The translations under genes were made by a program, and so were the position numbers. A stretch of DNA of 64,000 nucleotides from JAHCHG01 sp965214585 (GTDB lineage Bacteria > Acidobacteriota > Blastocatellia > Pyrinomonadales > Pyrinomonadaceae), in contig OZ243957.1 in NCBI GenBank assembly GCA_965214585.1, positions 3,720,001-3,784,000 of the forward strand. The letters are read 5' to 3'. Below, piece after piece: positions 16,944-26,161 of this stretch. The stretch's first letter is position 1; every line of letters starts with the position of its first letter. The notes under the pieces were generated by a model that was not told the origin of the DNA, did not search any database, and worked only from the letters and a program-made list of their open reading frames with translations.

Positions 16944-18122
16944 ATGCTGAAAATTACAATCTTCATTTTAAGTTTAATTACAATTTTAGCCGCGATTTGG
17001 ATAATAATTCCCGCGCCGGCTTACAACGTCTGGCTTTTTTCGGTGGCGGCAAGCGAATGGAGTTTGTGGATCGGAGTTATTTCCCTTATCGCAATCGCTG
17101 TCAGCAGTTTCGTTTTGCTGTCCGAAAGCGGCGGGAAACTTTGGATTGCTTCGCTGCTTTTTTCAATTATCGCTTTGATTATTTCAGTCTATCCTTTTCT
17201 GAGCGTTCGGCAATTGGCACAAAGGGAAAATGTTTCTCTTTCATTCGGCGAATATTTCAGCCGTTTGAAAAATGCTGATAATTCGGAAAAAGAATTTGCG
17301 ACTAAAACTTTCACCAAAGTTGACGGAAAAAGTTTAGAGTTCGACGTTTATTTGCCGACAATAAATAATGAAAATAACGGCGCGTCAATCGTCGTCATTC
17401 ACGGCGGTTCGTGGAACGCGGGCGAGAGAAACGATTTTCCGAACTGGAACAAATGGCTCGCCGCCAACGGATTTACGGTTTTCGATATTGACTATCGCCT
17501 CGCCCCGCAGCCGAATTATCTGACGGCAAACGGCGACGTAAAATGCGCCGTTCTGCAAATAAAAAAACGCAGTCAAGAATTTAATATTTCACCCGAAAGA
17601 ATCGCGCTTCTCGGACGCTCCGCCGGCGGACATTTAGCACTTCTCGCCGCATATTCGGCTGAAAACGAACATTTACCGCCAAGCTGTTCGATCAGCGAAC
17701 AAAGCGAAAAAGTCCGCGCCGTCGTTTCATTTTACGCGCCGACTGATCTGCTCTGGGCTTTTGACAACACGGCAAACGAGTTTGTCATTGACGGAAAAGA
17801 AAAACTTTCAAATTTTCTCGGCGGCAGTCCGCACGAATCGAAAGAAATCCGTGAGCGATACATTCTCGCCTCGCCGACAACTCACATTTCAAACGATTCG
17901 CCGCCGACTCTGCTCATCCACGGCGGACGCGATCAACTCGTGAGAAGCGAAAATATGCAGTTTGCCGATGAAAAATTAAACCGAAACAAAATTTTGCACA
18001 AAACAATTTTCATTCCTTACGCGCAGCACGGTTTCGACTACAATTTTCACGGCTGGGGTTCGCAAATCACAAAAGAAATTATGCTCGATTTTCTCGGCGA
18101 AAATACCAAACCGATTTATTAA
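16944..18122 (+). CDS. Membrane-anchored alpha/beta-hydrolase (Aes/BD-FAE-like)
   Basis: 392 residues from the ATG at 16944, which directly begins a membrane segment (MLKITIFILSLITILAAIW). Two more hydrophobic segments follow within the first 90 residues, and then a catalytic domain. This shows the HGGSW oxyanion motif, the elbow GRSAGGH with the nucleophilic Ser, the acid in LIHGGRDQLV and the His in YAQHGFDYN. This set is typical of the hormone-sensitive-lipase/Aes group of carboxylesterases. The membrane-embedded N terminus suggests the catalytic part is held at the membrane, probably outside the cytoplasm. It is divergent from the acyltransferase gene with an 84-base gap, so the two may share a control region. 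Substrate unknown. Confidence 0.85.
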   Translation: MLKITIFILSLITILAAIWIIIPAPAYNVWLFSVAASEWSLWIGVISLIAIAVSSFVLLSESGGKLWIASLLFSIIALIISVYPFLSVRQLAQRENVSLSFGEYFSRLKNADNSEKEFATKTFTKVDGKSLEFDVYLPTINNENNGASIVVIHGGSWNAGERNDFPNWNKWLAANGFTVFDIDYRLAPQPNYLTANGDVKCAVLQIKKRSQEFNISPERIALLGRSAGGHLALLAAYSAENEHLPPSCSISEQSEKVRAVVSFYAPTDLLWAFDNTANEFVIDGKEKLSNFLGGSPHESKEIRERYILASPTTHISNDSPPTLLIHGGRDQLVRSENMQFADEKLNRNKILHKTIFIPYAQHGFDYNFHGWGSQITKEIMLDFLGENTKPIY

Positions 18123-18156
18123 CAGCTTTTTAAAATTTCAACTTGATAATGTAAAA

Positions 18157-18618
18157 TTACGAAGGTTTCAAATGCAGAGCAGTTTGCTGTTCGGCGGCTT
18201 TGCGGCAGGCGATTCTGAATTTTTGAACGGCTCTGACCGCTTTGTTGTTTGAAGTATTTTCCAAAACACCAGCGCATTCAGCCAAAAGCTGCGGAATTTC
18301 TCCGGCAGTATAAACAACCGTTTTATCCGTATCCTGCACCCGGTAAATCAACGGAAAATCCGCCATAATTTTCTTCATCGAATCATTGTAAATTTCAAGC
18401 TGCTCATTAACGCTGTCCGCCTCGATGCTTTCCCAACGCGGCGTGCCGATTCCCTCAAAATACAACGCTTCAATATCTTCCGGGCGAATCTGATACCCGA
18501 TATTATTAAACTCATCGCCCGAATCGGCAACAAGTTTGACCGATAAAGACCCGTAACCCTTCACTTCCTCGTTAAACTCTTTTTCAAGATCATTCAAATT
18601 CTGCAATTCATTATTCAT
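18157..18618 (-). CDS. Hypothetical protein
   Basis: A 153-residue acidic, probably soluble protein with no signal peptide and no motif that I know. The C-terminal part (LLAECAGVLENTSNNKAVRAVQ) is helical and Ala/Lys-rich. A decayed second copy lies just upstream at 18769-18951, with the same bases around its start codon, so the gene was once tandemly duplicated. The ATG at 18618 follows a run of A and G (GGGAAAAAACT) that may serve as the ribosome site. It converges with the hydrolase gene. No function is proposed. Confidence 0.75.
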   Translation of the reverse strand: MNNELQNLNDLEKEFNEEVKGYGSLSVKLVADSGDEFNNIGYQIRPEDIEALYFEGIGTPRWESIEADSVNEQLEIYNDSMKKIMADFPLIYRVQDTDKTVVYTAGEIPQLLAECAGVLENTSNNKAVRAVQKFRIACRKAAEQQTALHLKPS

Positions 18619-18768
18619 AGTTTTTTCCCGTATAAATTTTATCGTTAATTTACTGACAGTTAAATGAATAAAATTTTGCAGTTGTATCCGATATTTAATT
18701 TGTAATACTTTCTGTGTTTAAGAACTCAAACAATACCAAAATCAATTTATCAGTTGGTAAATTTTTGA

Positions 18769-18951
18769 TTATCGTGGGATTTTATGAGTCAATATAACCT
18801 TCCTTTTCATTGCCACTTTCTTCACGGCTTTTACCGTCGGCGATGTCGAACCATCTTTGATAACCGTGTTTTGCAAAACCTCAAGCGTCAGACGAAATAT
18901 TTCCAAAGCCCGTTATTATTTTTCATTTAACTCCTGACCTGTTTTATTCAT
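18769..18951 (-). pseudogene. Decayed tandem copy of the 18157-18618 gene
   Basis: The bases just before and at the ATG at 18951 (a ccgtataaa..ttattcat block read on the plus strand) repeat those at 18610-18640 before the intact gene. The frame MNKTGQELNEK stops after 11 codons. Beyond it an open stretch encodes EVLQNT..VKAVKKVAMKRK, which resembles GVLENTSNNKAVRAVQKFRIACRKA of the intact protein. Most of the middle is deleted. The rest of the 400-base gap (18619-19022) has nothing else I can assign. Confidence 0.65.
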
Positions 18952-19022
18952 AATTTTTACCGTATAAACTTTCGCCGAATCGCTAACGCTGACGATTATG
19001 GAGATTTTATAATTATTATTTT

Positions 19023-19923
19023 TTATTCATTAACTAAATCCCAAATATCCGTGCAAAATAAATGGTCAATTGTGCGTATATGTTCACTTAAAAGTTTATC
19101 GGTTCGCATATTCGGGCGAATATTACAATAGTAAACTCCGTCAAGCGGATTCAATTTTACTGTGAATGCTTTGAAGTGTCCGGTCAGAAAAGTCGAGTTT
19201 ATTCCGTAAACATTTTCTTTTTTCGTTTTCTTCCGCTGAACATCGTTGAGAAATACGGCTATATGCGGGAGTGATGTTTCCGTTAATTTTGAATAAAGAA
19301 ACTTATCCATAAAAATTTTATCAATGCGGTCTTTGCTCGAAGTTTTGACCGAACCGATGGCTTTTAGTTCTTCGCCGTTCATAATCAGCAAATCGTGTTG
19401 ATAACTCATTTTGAATTGGAGTTCATCTTCGACATAAACAGGGACTTTTACCGTTCCGGTTTGGCAATTGACACCGATTTGATTTAACAAAATTTGAATC
19501 AATCGCTCGAATAAATCACCGTTGACTTTTCTGGCTCGATTCGATTCTCCGGCAGGCAGAGCATCTAAAGCGATTCCGATGGTTTGCTGAATCGTATAGA
19601 TGCTTTTGAGTAAAATCTCACGGCTTTCGATGTCTTGCTGAGAAATTTCTCTGACGGCTGATAAAATTTTTGGGAATTCGACAGCGATTTTTTCAGTCTC
19701 ATCGAATGTATAAAATAAATTCGAGTTTAACGGGCGACTGATATTGAAGAAACCATCTTCGTTAAATTAAAAAGCGATAATGATTTTCGTTTTGTGAAAC
19801 GATTGTCGCTTGCAGATGTTCAGGGATAAAACTCAGGAAAACTTTTGTAAATTCGATGTAAGAATCTAATCGCGTAAAGTTTTCTTTTTTGACGGCGAAT
19901 TTAACGATTTCGGGAAGATTCAT
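19023..19923 (-). pseudogene. Type II restriction endonuclease gene broken by a one-base frameshift
   Basis: The frame begins MNLPEIVKF at an ATG (19923) that overlaps the methyltransferase stop as ATGA, runs 53 codons to NHYRFLI and stops at 19762. If one T is removed from the TTT just before that stop (19764-19766), the protein continues NEDGFFNISRPL through LDALPAGESNRARKVNGDLF to the end at 19023. This gives exactly 300 codons. The C-terminal half has a likely PD-(D/E)xK core (HDLLIMNGEELKAIGSVKTS then SKDRI), the catalytic fold of many restriction enzymes. The coupling to a DNA methyltransferase supports the restriction role. As the sequence stands, the nuclease would not be made whole. 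A sequencing error cannot be excluded. Confidence 0.75.
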
Positions 19924-20855
19924 CTGATTTTCTCTCTCCGTTGGAGCGTTTTTCTGTCTTGCTCGATCCATTTTTCAATCGGCTTTTGCACAACCGTTTT
20001 GACTCTTTCAACCGCCCAATCGTTATATTCCGCGTTCGATTCACAGCCGAGCCATTTTCTCTGCAATTGTTCCGCGACAACAATCGTCGTTCCCGAACCG
20101 GAAAAAGGATCAAGCACGACATCGCCGACATTTGAAGAAGCTAAAACCAACTTTCGCACTAATTCTTCCGGCTTTTGCGTCGGATGCGGAGTTTTTTCGT
20201 TCATCCCGTTGCAAGTCGTCGGAATATCAATCACATCCTTCGGTTTTGCGCCCAAAGGATTCGGAAACCAAACGTCTTTTCGTTTTCCGTTGCCGTAATT
20301 GCTCGTTTCGGCTTGCGGATGCGACGGATATTTCAAAGTGTGATTGCCGTAAGGAATTCTGATCGAATCAATGTTTAATTTGACCTTTTTTTCTTTGCGA
20401 AAATGAATAATACTTTCGTGCGAACGTCCCCAATCTTTTCCCAAATTCGCTTTATTTTTGTAATGCCAAATCAGCCACCGGCAAGATTTGAAATACTTGG
20501 AAGCCGGATGTTTCAAATCGGCTAAAATCTCCGAAAAACCGCAAACATACATCGAACCGTCGGGTTTTAATATCCGCGCAATTTCTTTTATCCATTCGAG
20601 CGACCATTCGATATAAACTTCCTGATTCTCGAAATTATCCCAATCCTCCTTGTTCAAATTATACGGCGGATCGGCAAAAACCAAATCAACCGACGAATCT
20701 TCCAACAATTTCAACCAAGCCGTCGAATCGCCTTGATAAAGAAAGCCGTTTTGATGAGCAAATCTGGTTTCAACATTTTTCTCATTCAATAAATTTGTCG
20801 GAATCGGATTTTGAAAACCTAAAGTTTTTTCAAAAGCTAATCTTTGTGCTTCCAT
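19920..20855 (-). CDS. DNA methyltransferase (beta-class N6-adenine/N4-cytosine), type II modification
   Basis: 311 residues. The catalytic motif IV FADPPYN lies near residue 60, followed by a variable target-recognition region. Then come TPHPTQKPEEL (motif X) and the AdoMet-binding motif I DPFSGSGTT near residue 275. This order, catalytic motif first and AdoMet motif last, is the beta class. DPPY points to N6-adenine or N4-cytosine methylation; the target sequence cannot be read out. The reading frame is intact. It lies 12 bases after urocanase and overlaps the frameshifted endonuclease by 4 bases, so the pair is a restriction-modification unit that has probably become a lone methylase. Confidence 0.92.
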   Translation of the reverse strand: MEAQRLAFEKTLGFQNPIPTNLLNEKNVETRFAHQNGFLYQGDSTAWLKLLEDSSVDLVFADPPYNLNKEDWDNFENQEVYIEWSLEWIKEIARILKPDGSMYVCGFSEILADLKHPASKYFKSCRWLIWHYKNKANLGKDWGRSHESIIHFRKEKKVKLNIDSIRIPYGNHTLKYPSHPQAETSNYGNGKRKDVWFPNPLGAKPKDVIDIPTTCNGMNEKTPHPTQKPEELVRKLVLASSNVGDVVLDPFSGSGTTIVVAEQLQRKWLGCESNAEYNDWAVERVKTVVQKPIEKWIEQDRKTLQRREKIR

Positions 20856-20867
20856 AATTTTAACATT

Positions 20868-22517
20868 CTACTTCATCATCGGAATTTTAACATCATTCTT
20901 TTCAGCAAATTCAACTGCTTCATCATAACCCGCGTCAACGTGGCGGACAACGCCCATTCCGGGGTCGGTGGTTAAAACTCGTTCGATGCGTTTGGCGGCT
21001 TCGGGTGTGCCGTCGGCGACGATTACTTGTCCGGCGTGCAGCGAATAGCCGATGCCGACTCCGCCGCCGTGGTGGAGCGAAACCCACGTTGCGCCGCCGA
21101 CGGCGTTTATCATTGCGTTTAGATAAACCCAATCAGCGACGGCATCCGAGCCGTCTTTCATTGCTTCGGTTTCGCGGTTCGGGCTTGCGACGCTTCCGCA
21201 ATCGAGATGATCTCTGCCGATGACAATCGGTGCTTTTAATTCGCCGGACGCGACCATTTCATTTAATTTTAATCCGGCTTTGGCGCGTTCGCCGTAGCCG
21301 AGCCAACAAATGCGGGCGGGCAAACCTTGAAATTCGACTTGTTCCTGCGCCATTGTCAGCCAGCGCGTTAAATGGTCGTTTTCGGGAAAAAGATTCATTA
21401 TCGCTTCGTCGGTTTTGTAGATGTCTTCGCGTTCACCGGAAAGCGCAACCCAGCGAAACGGACCTTTGCCTTCACAAAAAAGCGGGCGAATATACGCCGG
21501 AACAAAACCCGGATAATCGAAGGCGTTTTCTACGCCGTTGTCAAAGGCGCGTTGGCGCAGATTGTTGCCGTAATCGAAAACGATTGCGCCTTTCCGCTGA
21601 AATTCGAGCATTGCTTCGACGTGCCGCGCCATCGAATCCATCGCCAGTTTTTCGTATGAAATTTGATTGGATTCTCTGAGTTCGTTGGCTTCTTCAATCG
21701 AAAGTCCTTGTGGAATATAACCGAAAAGAACATCGTGCGCGGAAGTCTGATCGGTGACGACATCGGGAATTATTCCGCGTTCGAGAATTTGCCAATGAAT
21801 ATCAGCCGCGTTTCCAAGAAGCGCGATTGATTTGGCTTCTTTTTTGTCGGTAAATTCTTTAACAAGGCGCAAAGCGTCATCCAAATTTTTCGCTTGCATA
21901 TCAACCTGTTTTAACTGCAAACGCCGTTCGATGCGCCAATTGTCAACATCAACAAGCAAACCGACACCGCCGTTAAAAGTTATCGCCTGCGCCTGCGCTC
22001 CGCCCATTTCGCCCAAACCGGCGGTCAAAACAAATTTGCCCTTTAAATCGCCCCAACCGTTCTGTCTTGCAAGCGAACCGAAAGTTTCATAAGTGCCTTG
22101 CAAAATCCCTTGTGTGCCGATATAAATCCAACTTCCGGCGGTCATTTGTCCATACATCATCAAGCCTTCTCGTTCGTATTTGTCAAAATTTTCCTGCGTC
22201 GCCCAAGCGGGAACAATGTTTGTATTTGCGATCAAAACCTTCGGCGCGTCCGCGTGCGTTTTGAAAACAGCGACGGGTTTTCCCGACTGCACGAGCAGAG
22301 TTTCATCCGCTTCGAGATTTTTCAAACTCTCCAGAATCGCATCGTAACTTTCCCAATTTCGCGCCGCTTTTCCGCGTCCGCCATAGACAATTAAATTTTC
22401 GGGATCGAACGCAACTTCCGCGTCCAGATTGTTTTGGATCATTCGATATGCGGCTTCCGAAAGCCAGTTTTTACAGGTCAGCTTCGTTCCCGTCGGTGCT
22501 TTTATTTTTCTTTTCAT
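20868..22517 (-). CDS. hutU: Urocanate hydratase
   Basis: Urocanase converts urocanate to imidazolone propionate, the second step of histidine degradation, using a tightly bound NAD+. The 549-residue length from the ATG at 22517 is normal for the family. A ribosome site GGGAAGAA precedes this ATG; upstream in-frame starts would add 91 unrelated residues. Visible signatures are VYGGRGKAARNW near the N terminus, the dinucleotide-binding GLGEMGGAQAQA, the conserved segment RDHLDCGSVASPNRETEA with the active-site Cys, and HHGGGVGIGYS. No other hut gene is nearby, so the pathway genes are scattered. The methyltransferase follows after 12 bases and may be carried on the same transcript. Confidence 0.96.
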   Translation of the reverse strand: MKRKIKAPTGTKLTCKNWLSEAAYRMIQNNLDAEVAFDPENLIVYGGRGKAARNWESYDAILESLKNLEADETLLVQSGKPVAVFKTHADAPKVLIANTNIVPAWATQENFDKYEREGLMMYGQMTAGSWIYIGTQGILQGTYETFGSLARQNGWGDLKGKFVLTAGLGEMGGAQAQAITFNGGVGLLVDVDNWRIERRLQLKQVDMQAKNLDDALRLVKEFTDKKEAKSIALLGNAADIHWQILERGIIPDVVTDQTSAHDVLFGYIPQGLSIEEANELRESNQISYEKLAMDSMARHVEAMLEFQRKGAIVFDYGNNLRQRAFDNGVENAFDYPGFVPAYIRPLFCEGKGPFRWVALSGEREDIYKTDEAIMNLFPENDHLTRWLTMAQEQVEFQGLPARICWLGYGERAKAGLKLNEMVASGELKAPIVIGRDHLDCGSVASPNRETEAMKDGSDAVADWVYLNAMINAVGGATWVSLHHGGGVGIGYSLHAGQVIVADGTPEAAKRIERVLTTDPGMGVVRHVDAGYDEAVEFAEKNDVKIPMMK

Positions 22518-22603
22518 AAAATTCTTCCCAAATTTATCCGTTTCGGTTAATATAACTATAAATTTCAGTCTTTCAAAATAAGTTTTGGCGATTGAAAATC
22601 GTG

Positions 22604-22670
22604 TCAGTAGCGTCGGCGTGAGCCGATGCGCCCGTCGCCTACGCATCGGCTCACGCTGACGCTGCTGACT
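22604..22670. repeat. Family C palindromic element, intact copy
   Basis: The left arm gtcagtagcgtcggcgtgag and the right arm ctcacgctgacgctgctgac pair over 28 bp in all with two mismatches around a short loop (cccgtcgccta). It lies in the divergent gap between hutU and the DUF2339 gene. Other copies are at 55836-55910, 60926-61001 and (worn) 11772-11849. Confidence 0.88.
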
Positions 22671-22717
22671 CAAGCAATTTATTTCTGAGCTATTCCAACC
22701 GCAAACACAGATTTTAT

Positions 22718-25087
22718 ATGTCCATTTTTGATAAAAGACTAGACGAACTGCAAACGAGATTAGACAATTTGCTTGAATCTCAGCGAACATTTCAACGCGA
22801 AATCAGCGAAATTCGTTACGAAATGAAAGTTTTGCGGACAAATTTGAACTCTCAAAATACTTCTGCGAAATTTGAAACTTCTGAAAAACCGCCTGCCAAA
22901 GACTACGTTCCGCCCGCGCAAAAGCCGCCGCTTGAAGATCATTCGGCAAAGCGGGAAAAAGCCGCGCCGAAATATGAGCCGATCTTTTCCGAGCGTTTAA
23001 AATCCGAGCCGAAAACGGCTGCAAGATCGAACATCGAAAAGTTTATCGGCGAAAATCTTATCAGCAAGATCGGCATTGTAATTTTGATTATCGGCGTTGC
23101 TATCGGCGCGAAATATGCGATTGACAACAATTTGGTAAGTCCTCTGATGCGAATCATTTCGGGTTACGCAATGGGCATCGGCTTGGTCGGTTTGGCGGTC
23201 AGATTAAAAACGAAATATCTGAATTTCAGCGCGGTTTTATTAAGCGGCGGAATGGCGATAATGTATTTTATAACCTTTTTCGCCCACTCGCTTTACGCCC
23301 TTATAAATCAGCCGACGGCTTTTGTTTTGATGCTGATTTTTACGGTCTTTACCGTTCTTTCCGCGATAAATTATGACCGGCAGGTGATCGCGCACATCGG
23401 ACTTGTCGGCGCATACTCGATTCCGTTTCTACTCAGCGACGATTCGGGAAACTACGCATTTTTGTTCGGTTACATTGCCGTTATCAACATCGGAATTTTG
23501 GCGATTTCGATTCTAAGATACTGGAAACCGATTTTTTATTCGTCGTATATCGTAACGTGGCTGACGTTTTACGGTTGGTATCTTTTTAAATATTCCGCCG
23601 ATTTGCATTTTTCTCTCGCGTTGCTGTTTGCAACTGTATTTTTCCTGATATTTTATCTGACATTTATCGCTTATAAACTCGTTACAAAGGAAAATCTCCA
23701 AATTGAAAATGTCGCGTTAATTACGTCAAATGCCTTTATTTATTACGGTTTGGGTTATTCGATCTTAAACAGCCGCGAAAATTTTGAAAATCTTTCGGGA
23801 ATGTTTACGGTCTTAAACGCCGCGATTCATTTTGCGTTCGCTTTGACGATCAGCCGCCTGAAACTCCACGCGCAAGACTTGGTTTACCTGACCGCCGCGC
23901 TGATTTTGACGTTTATCACGATTGCCGTTCCGGTGCAGTTGGACGGTAATTTTATCACGCTGATTTGGTCGGCGGAAGCGGCGATTTTGTTCTGGATCGG
24001 ACGCACAAAGCAAATAACGCTGTTTGAAAATTACTCTTATCCGTTAATGTTTCTCGCCTGCGCGAGTTTGTTCAACGATTGGACGAGAATTTACTGGAAT
24101 TATCTGGAGGCGAACGGCAGACTTTTTCCGGTTTTTAACGGTTATTTCGCCGTCGGCATTTTCTTTATAGCGGCATTCGCGCTGATCTGGATAATTAACC
24201 GCAAAAAAGACTTCGCATCAAACTTTTCCAAAGAAATTTCCGGGATATTTTCAGAAATTCTTTCCGCAATTTTGCTTTTTACCGTTTACAATGTTTTCCG
24301 TATTGAGATCGGAAATTATTTCAGTTATGAATTTTTAGTCGCTTCAACGGAAAATCCGGGCGCAAAATCTTATCTGTCAAGCAGTTCGTTTGAATATAAC
24401 ATCTTGTGGCAGACAAATTACACGATGCTTTTCCTCACGATTTTGTCTTTCGTCAACATCAAAAAACTCAAAAATTCGCTTCTCGGTTTTTGCAATCTCG
24501 TCTTAAACGGTTTGATTGCTGTTTTTTTCGTCAGCATCGGATTAATCGTTTTAGGCGAACTTAGGAGAAATTATCTGTCGGGCGGCGGAATTTCCGATCT
24601 TTTGTTTCGATACGTTTGTTATGCGTTTTTCGGCGCATTGATTTACGCGACTTATAAATACACAAAACAGGAATTTCTGACCGAAAAAATTCCCGCGAAA
24701 ATTTTAACCATTTCGTTCGATTTCGGATTTTATTTTTCGATTTTAATCGTCGGAAGCGTCGAACTTTTAACTTGGATGGATATTTTCGGCTTCGACGAAT
24801 CTACAAAACTCGGTTTGAGCATTTTGGGGGGAATTTTCGCCGTTTTGCTGATAATTTTAGGAATCGCTCAAAGAAAACTGCATCTGCGCGTGTTTGCCAT
24901 TTCGCTGTTTGCGATAACTTTAGTCAAATTATTCTTTTACGACATTGCCGATCTCGATACTATCTCAAAAACAATCGTTTTTGTATCACTTGGCATTCTG
25001 CTTTTGATTATTTCGTTTCTTTACAACAAATACAAGGATTCTATCTTCGATGAAAATGAAGATAAAAGTGTAAATCAAACTCCTTAA
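22718..25087 (+). CDS. DUF2339 multi-spanning membrane protein
   Basis: 789 residues. The N-terminal ~40 residues form a coiled coil (FDKRLDELQTRLDNLLESQR), followed by a Pro/Lys-rich linker to about residue 100. From GENLISKIGIVILIIGVAIG onward the protein is almost wholly membrane-spanning, with some twenty hydrophobic segments. This layout (short coil, linker, then a conserved ENxxxKIGIxxLxxGVAF-type first helix) is that of DUF2339 predicted membrane proteins, whose role is unknown. The ATG at 22718 has no clear ribosome site. A palindromic element of family A follows 60 bases after the stop. Confidence 0.85.
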   Translation: MSIFDKRLDELQTRLDNLLESQRTFQREISEIRYEMKVLRTNLNSQNTSAKFETSEKPPAKDYVPPAQKPPLEDHSAKREKAAPKYEPIFSERLKSEPKTAARSNIEKFIGENLISKIGIVILIIGVAIGAKYAIDNNLVSPLMRIISGYAMGIGLVGLAVRLKTKYLNFSAVLLSGGMAIMYFITFFAHSLYALINQPTAFVLMLIFTVFTVLSAINYDRQVIAHIGLVGAYSIPFLLSDDSGNYAFLFGYIAVINIGILAISILRYWKPIFYSSYIVTWLTFYGWYLFKYSADLHFSLALLFATVFFLIFYLTFIAYKLVTKENLQIENVALITSNAFIYYGLGYSILNSRENFENLSGMFTVLNAAIHFAFALTISRLKLHAQDLVYLTAALILTFITIAVPVQLDGNFITLIWSAEAAILFWIGRTKQITLFENYSYPLMFLACASLFNDWTRIYWNYLEANGRLFPVFNGYFAVGIFFIAAFALIWIINRKKDFASNFSKEISGIFSEILSAILLFTVYNVFRIEIGNYFSYEFLVASTENPGAKSYLSSSSFEYNILWQTNYTMLFLTILSFVNIKKLKNSLLGFCNLVLNGLIAVFFVSIGLIVLGELRRNYLSGGGISDLLFRYVCYAFFGALIYATYKYTKQEFLTEKIPAKILTISFDFGFYFSILIVGSVELLTWMDIFGFDESTKLGLSILGGIFAVLLIILGIAQRKLHLRVFAISLFAITLVKLFFYDIADLDTISKTIVFVSLGILLLIISFLYNKYKDSIFDENEDKSVNQTP

Positions 25088-25148
25088 AATTTCCCGACAT
25101 AAAGAATTTTGCCCTCAAACAAATATGGAAAAAAGTAGAAAAGACTTA

Positions 25149-25332
25149 AAAGCTGTTCGGAAACTCAGAAAAAACGTAACGCCGGCATCTTGCCGGCAGT
25201 CTTGGCGGCTTCCAGCCGCCAATTCGAGCGTTGTTTGCACGAACATTCAGAGAAAACAGATGAATTTGGCGGCAAGATGCCACCAAGACTGCCGGCTGGA
25301 AGCCTGCGATACAATTACCAAATAGCTTCTTA
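25149..25332. repeat. Family A palindromic element, copy 3 (inverted)
   Basis: It reads aaaagctgttcggaaactc at the left and caattaccaaatagcttctt at the right. The inner arms gccggcatcttgccggcagt and actgccggctggaagcctgc face each other. Relative to copies 1 and 2 the orientation is reversed. It ends 6 bases from the stop of the 27-codon reading frame at 25338. Confidence 0.87.
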
Positions 25333-25337
25333 GTAAT

Positions 25338-25421
25338 TTACCGCGCAGAAAAAATACCGACGGTGAGAAATGCTGCGAGTATGAGAACCGGCGAAACGTA
25401 AAACGATAAATTTTCGATCAT
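25338..25421 (-). CDS. Possible 27-residue membrane peptide overlapping the ABC ATPase gene
   Basis: An ATG at 25421 overlaps the TGA stop of the ATPase gene as ATGA, a common sign of coupled translation. The 27 codons give MIENLSFYVSP, then a hydrophobic helix (VLILAAFLTVGIF) and SAR, then TAA. A single-pass microprotein that stays with the transporter is one reading. The other is the surviving start of a longer gene cut off by the repeat that lies 6 bases further on. The family is not known to me. Confidence 0.45.
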   Translation of the reverse strand: MIENLSFYVSPVLILAAFLTVGIFSAR

Positions 25422-26161
25422 CTTATTTTCTCGTCGGTTTCGATTTCGCCGTCACGAATTGTAATTACGCGGTGAGCGCGTTCGGCTACTTCGAGTTCGT
25501 GCGTGACGATGATGATCGTGTTGCCGTCCGAATGGAGTTTCTCAAAAAGAAGCATAATTTCGCCGCTGGTTTTTGTGTCCAACGCGCCCGTCGGTTCGTC
25601 GGCGAGCAGAATCGAAGGATTGTTGACCAAGGCTCTGGCAATTGCCACGCGCTGACGCTGCCCGCCGGAAAGTTCGTTCGGGCGATGGTCAATTCTGTCG
25701 CCGAGTTCGACGGAAGCTAAAGTTGATTCGGCGCGTTCGTATCTTTCGGAAGCACCGATTCCGGCGTAGATCAGCGGAAGTTCGACATTGTGCAGCGCGG
25801 TGGCGCGGGATAAAAGGTTAAATGTTTGAAAAACAAAGCCGATCTCGCGGTTTCTGATGTGCGCTAATTCGTCGTCGGTCATCGCCGAAACGAGATTTCC
25901 GTTGATCCAGTATTGTCCTTTTGACGGCGAATCAAGACAGCCGATCAAATTCATCAAAGTTGATTTTCCCGAACCGGAAGGTCCGATGATCGCCAGATAT
26001 TCGCCTTTGTGAACTTCAAAGGACACGCCCTTGAGCGCGTGCAGCTGCTGCGTTCCCATCTGATAAGTTTTCCAGATGTTCCGCATCGAGATCAGCGAAC
26101 TCGGCACGGGATCGGTAACGCTTCCCGCCGGTTCTAAGTATTCTTCCGTTTCGTTCGCCAT
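25418..26161 (-). CDS. ABC transporter ATPase (MacB/LolD-type)
   Basis: 247 residues with Walker A GPSGSGKST (60-67 region), the Q-loop region FVFQTFNLL, the signature LSGGQRQRVAIARAL, Walker B ILLADEPTGALD and the switch His in IIVTHELEVA. The A-T-A-L segment after the Q loop and the DTKTSGEIM part match the MacB/LolD/FtsE branch, which drives FtsX-type permeases. It is therefore the likely engine for the three orphan permeases at 11988-15858, although those are 10 kb away on the other strand. About 25 extra residues precede the conserved core. A membrane-fusion gene lies 381 bases upstream on the same strand. Confidence 0.93.
   Translation of the reverse strand: MANETEEYLEPAGSVTDPVPSSLISMRNIWKTYQMGTQQLHALKGVSFEVHKGEYLAIIGPSGSGKSTLMNLIGCLDSPSKGQYWINGNLVSAMTDDELAHIRNREIGFVFQTFNLLSRATALHNVELPLIYAGIGASERYERAESTLASVELGDRIDHRPNELSGGQRQRVAIARALVNNPSILLADEPTGALDTKTSGEIMLLFEKLHSDGNTIIIVTHELEVAERAHRVITIRDGEIETDEKIR

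Noticed and set aside
19760..19772. Phase-variable tract in the restriction gene
   Set aside because: The local run is only three to five T, too short for usual slipped-strand switching; a simple mutation or read error is more likely.
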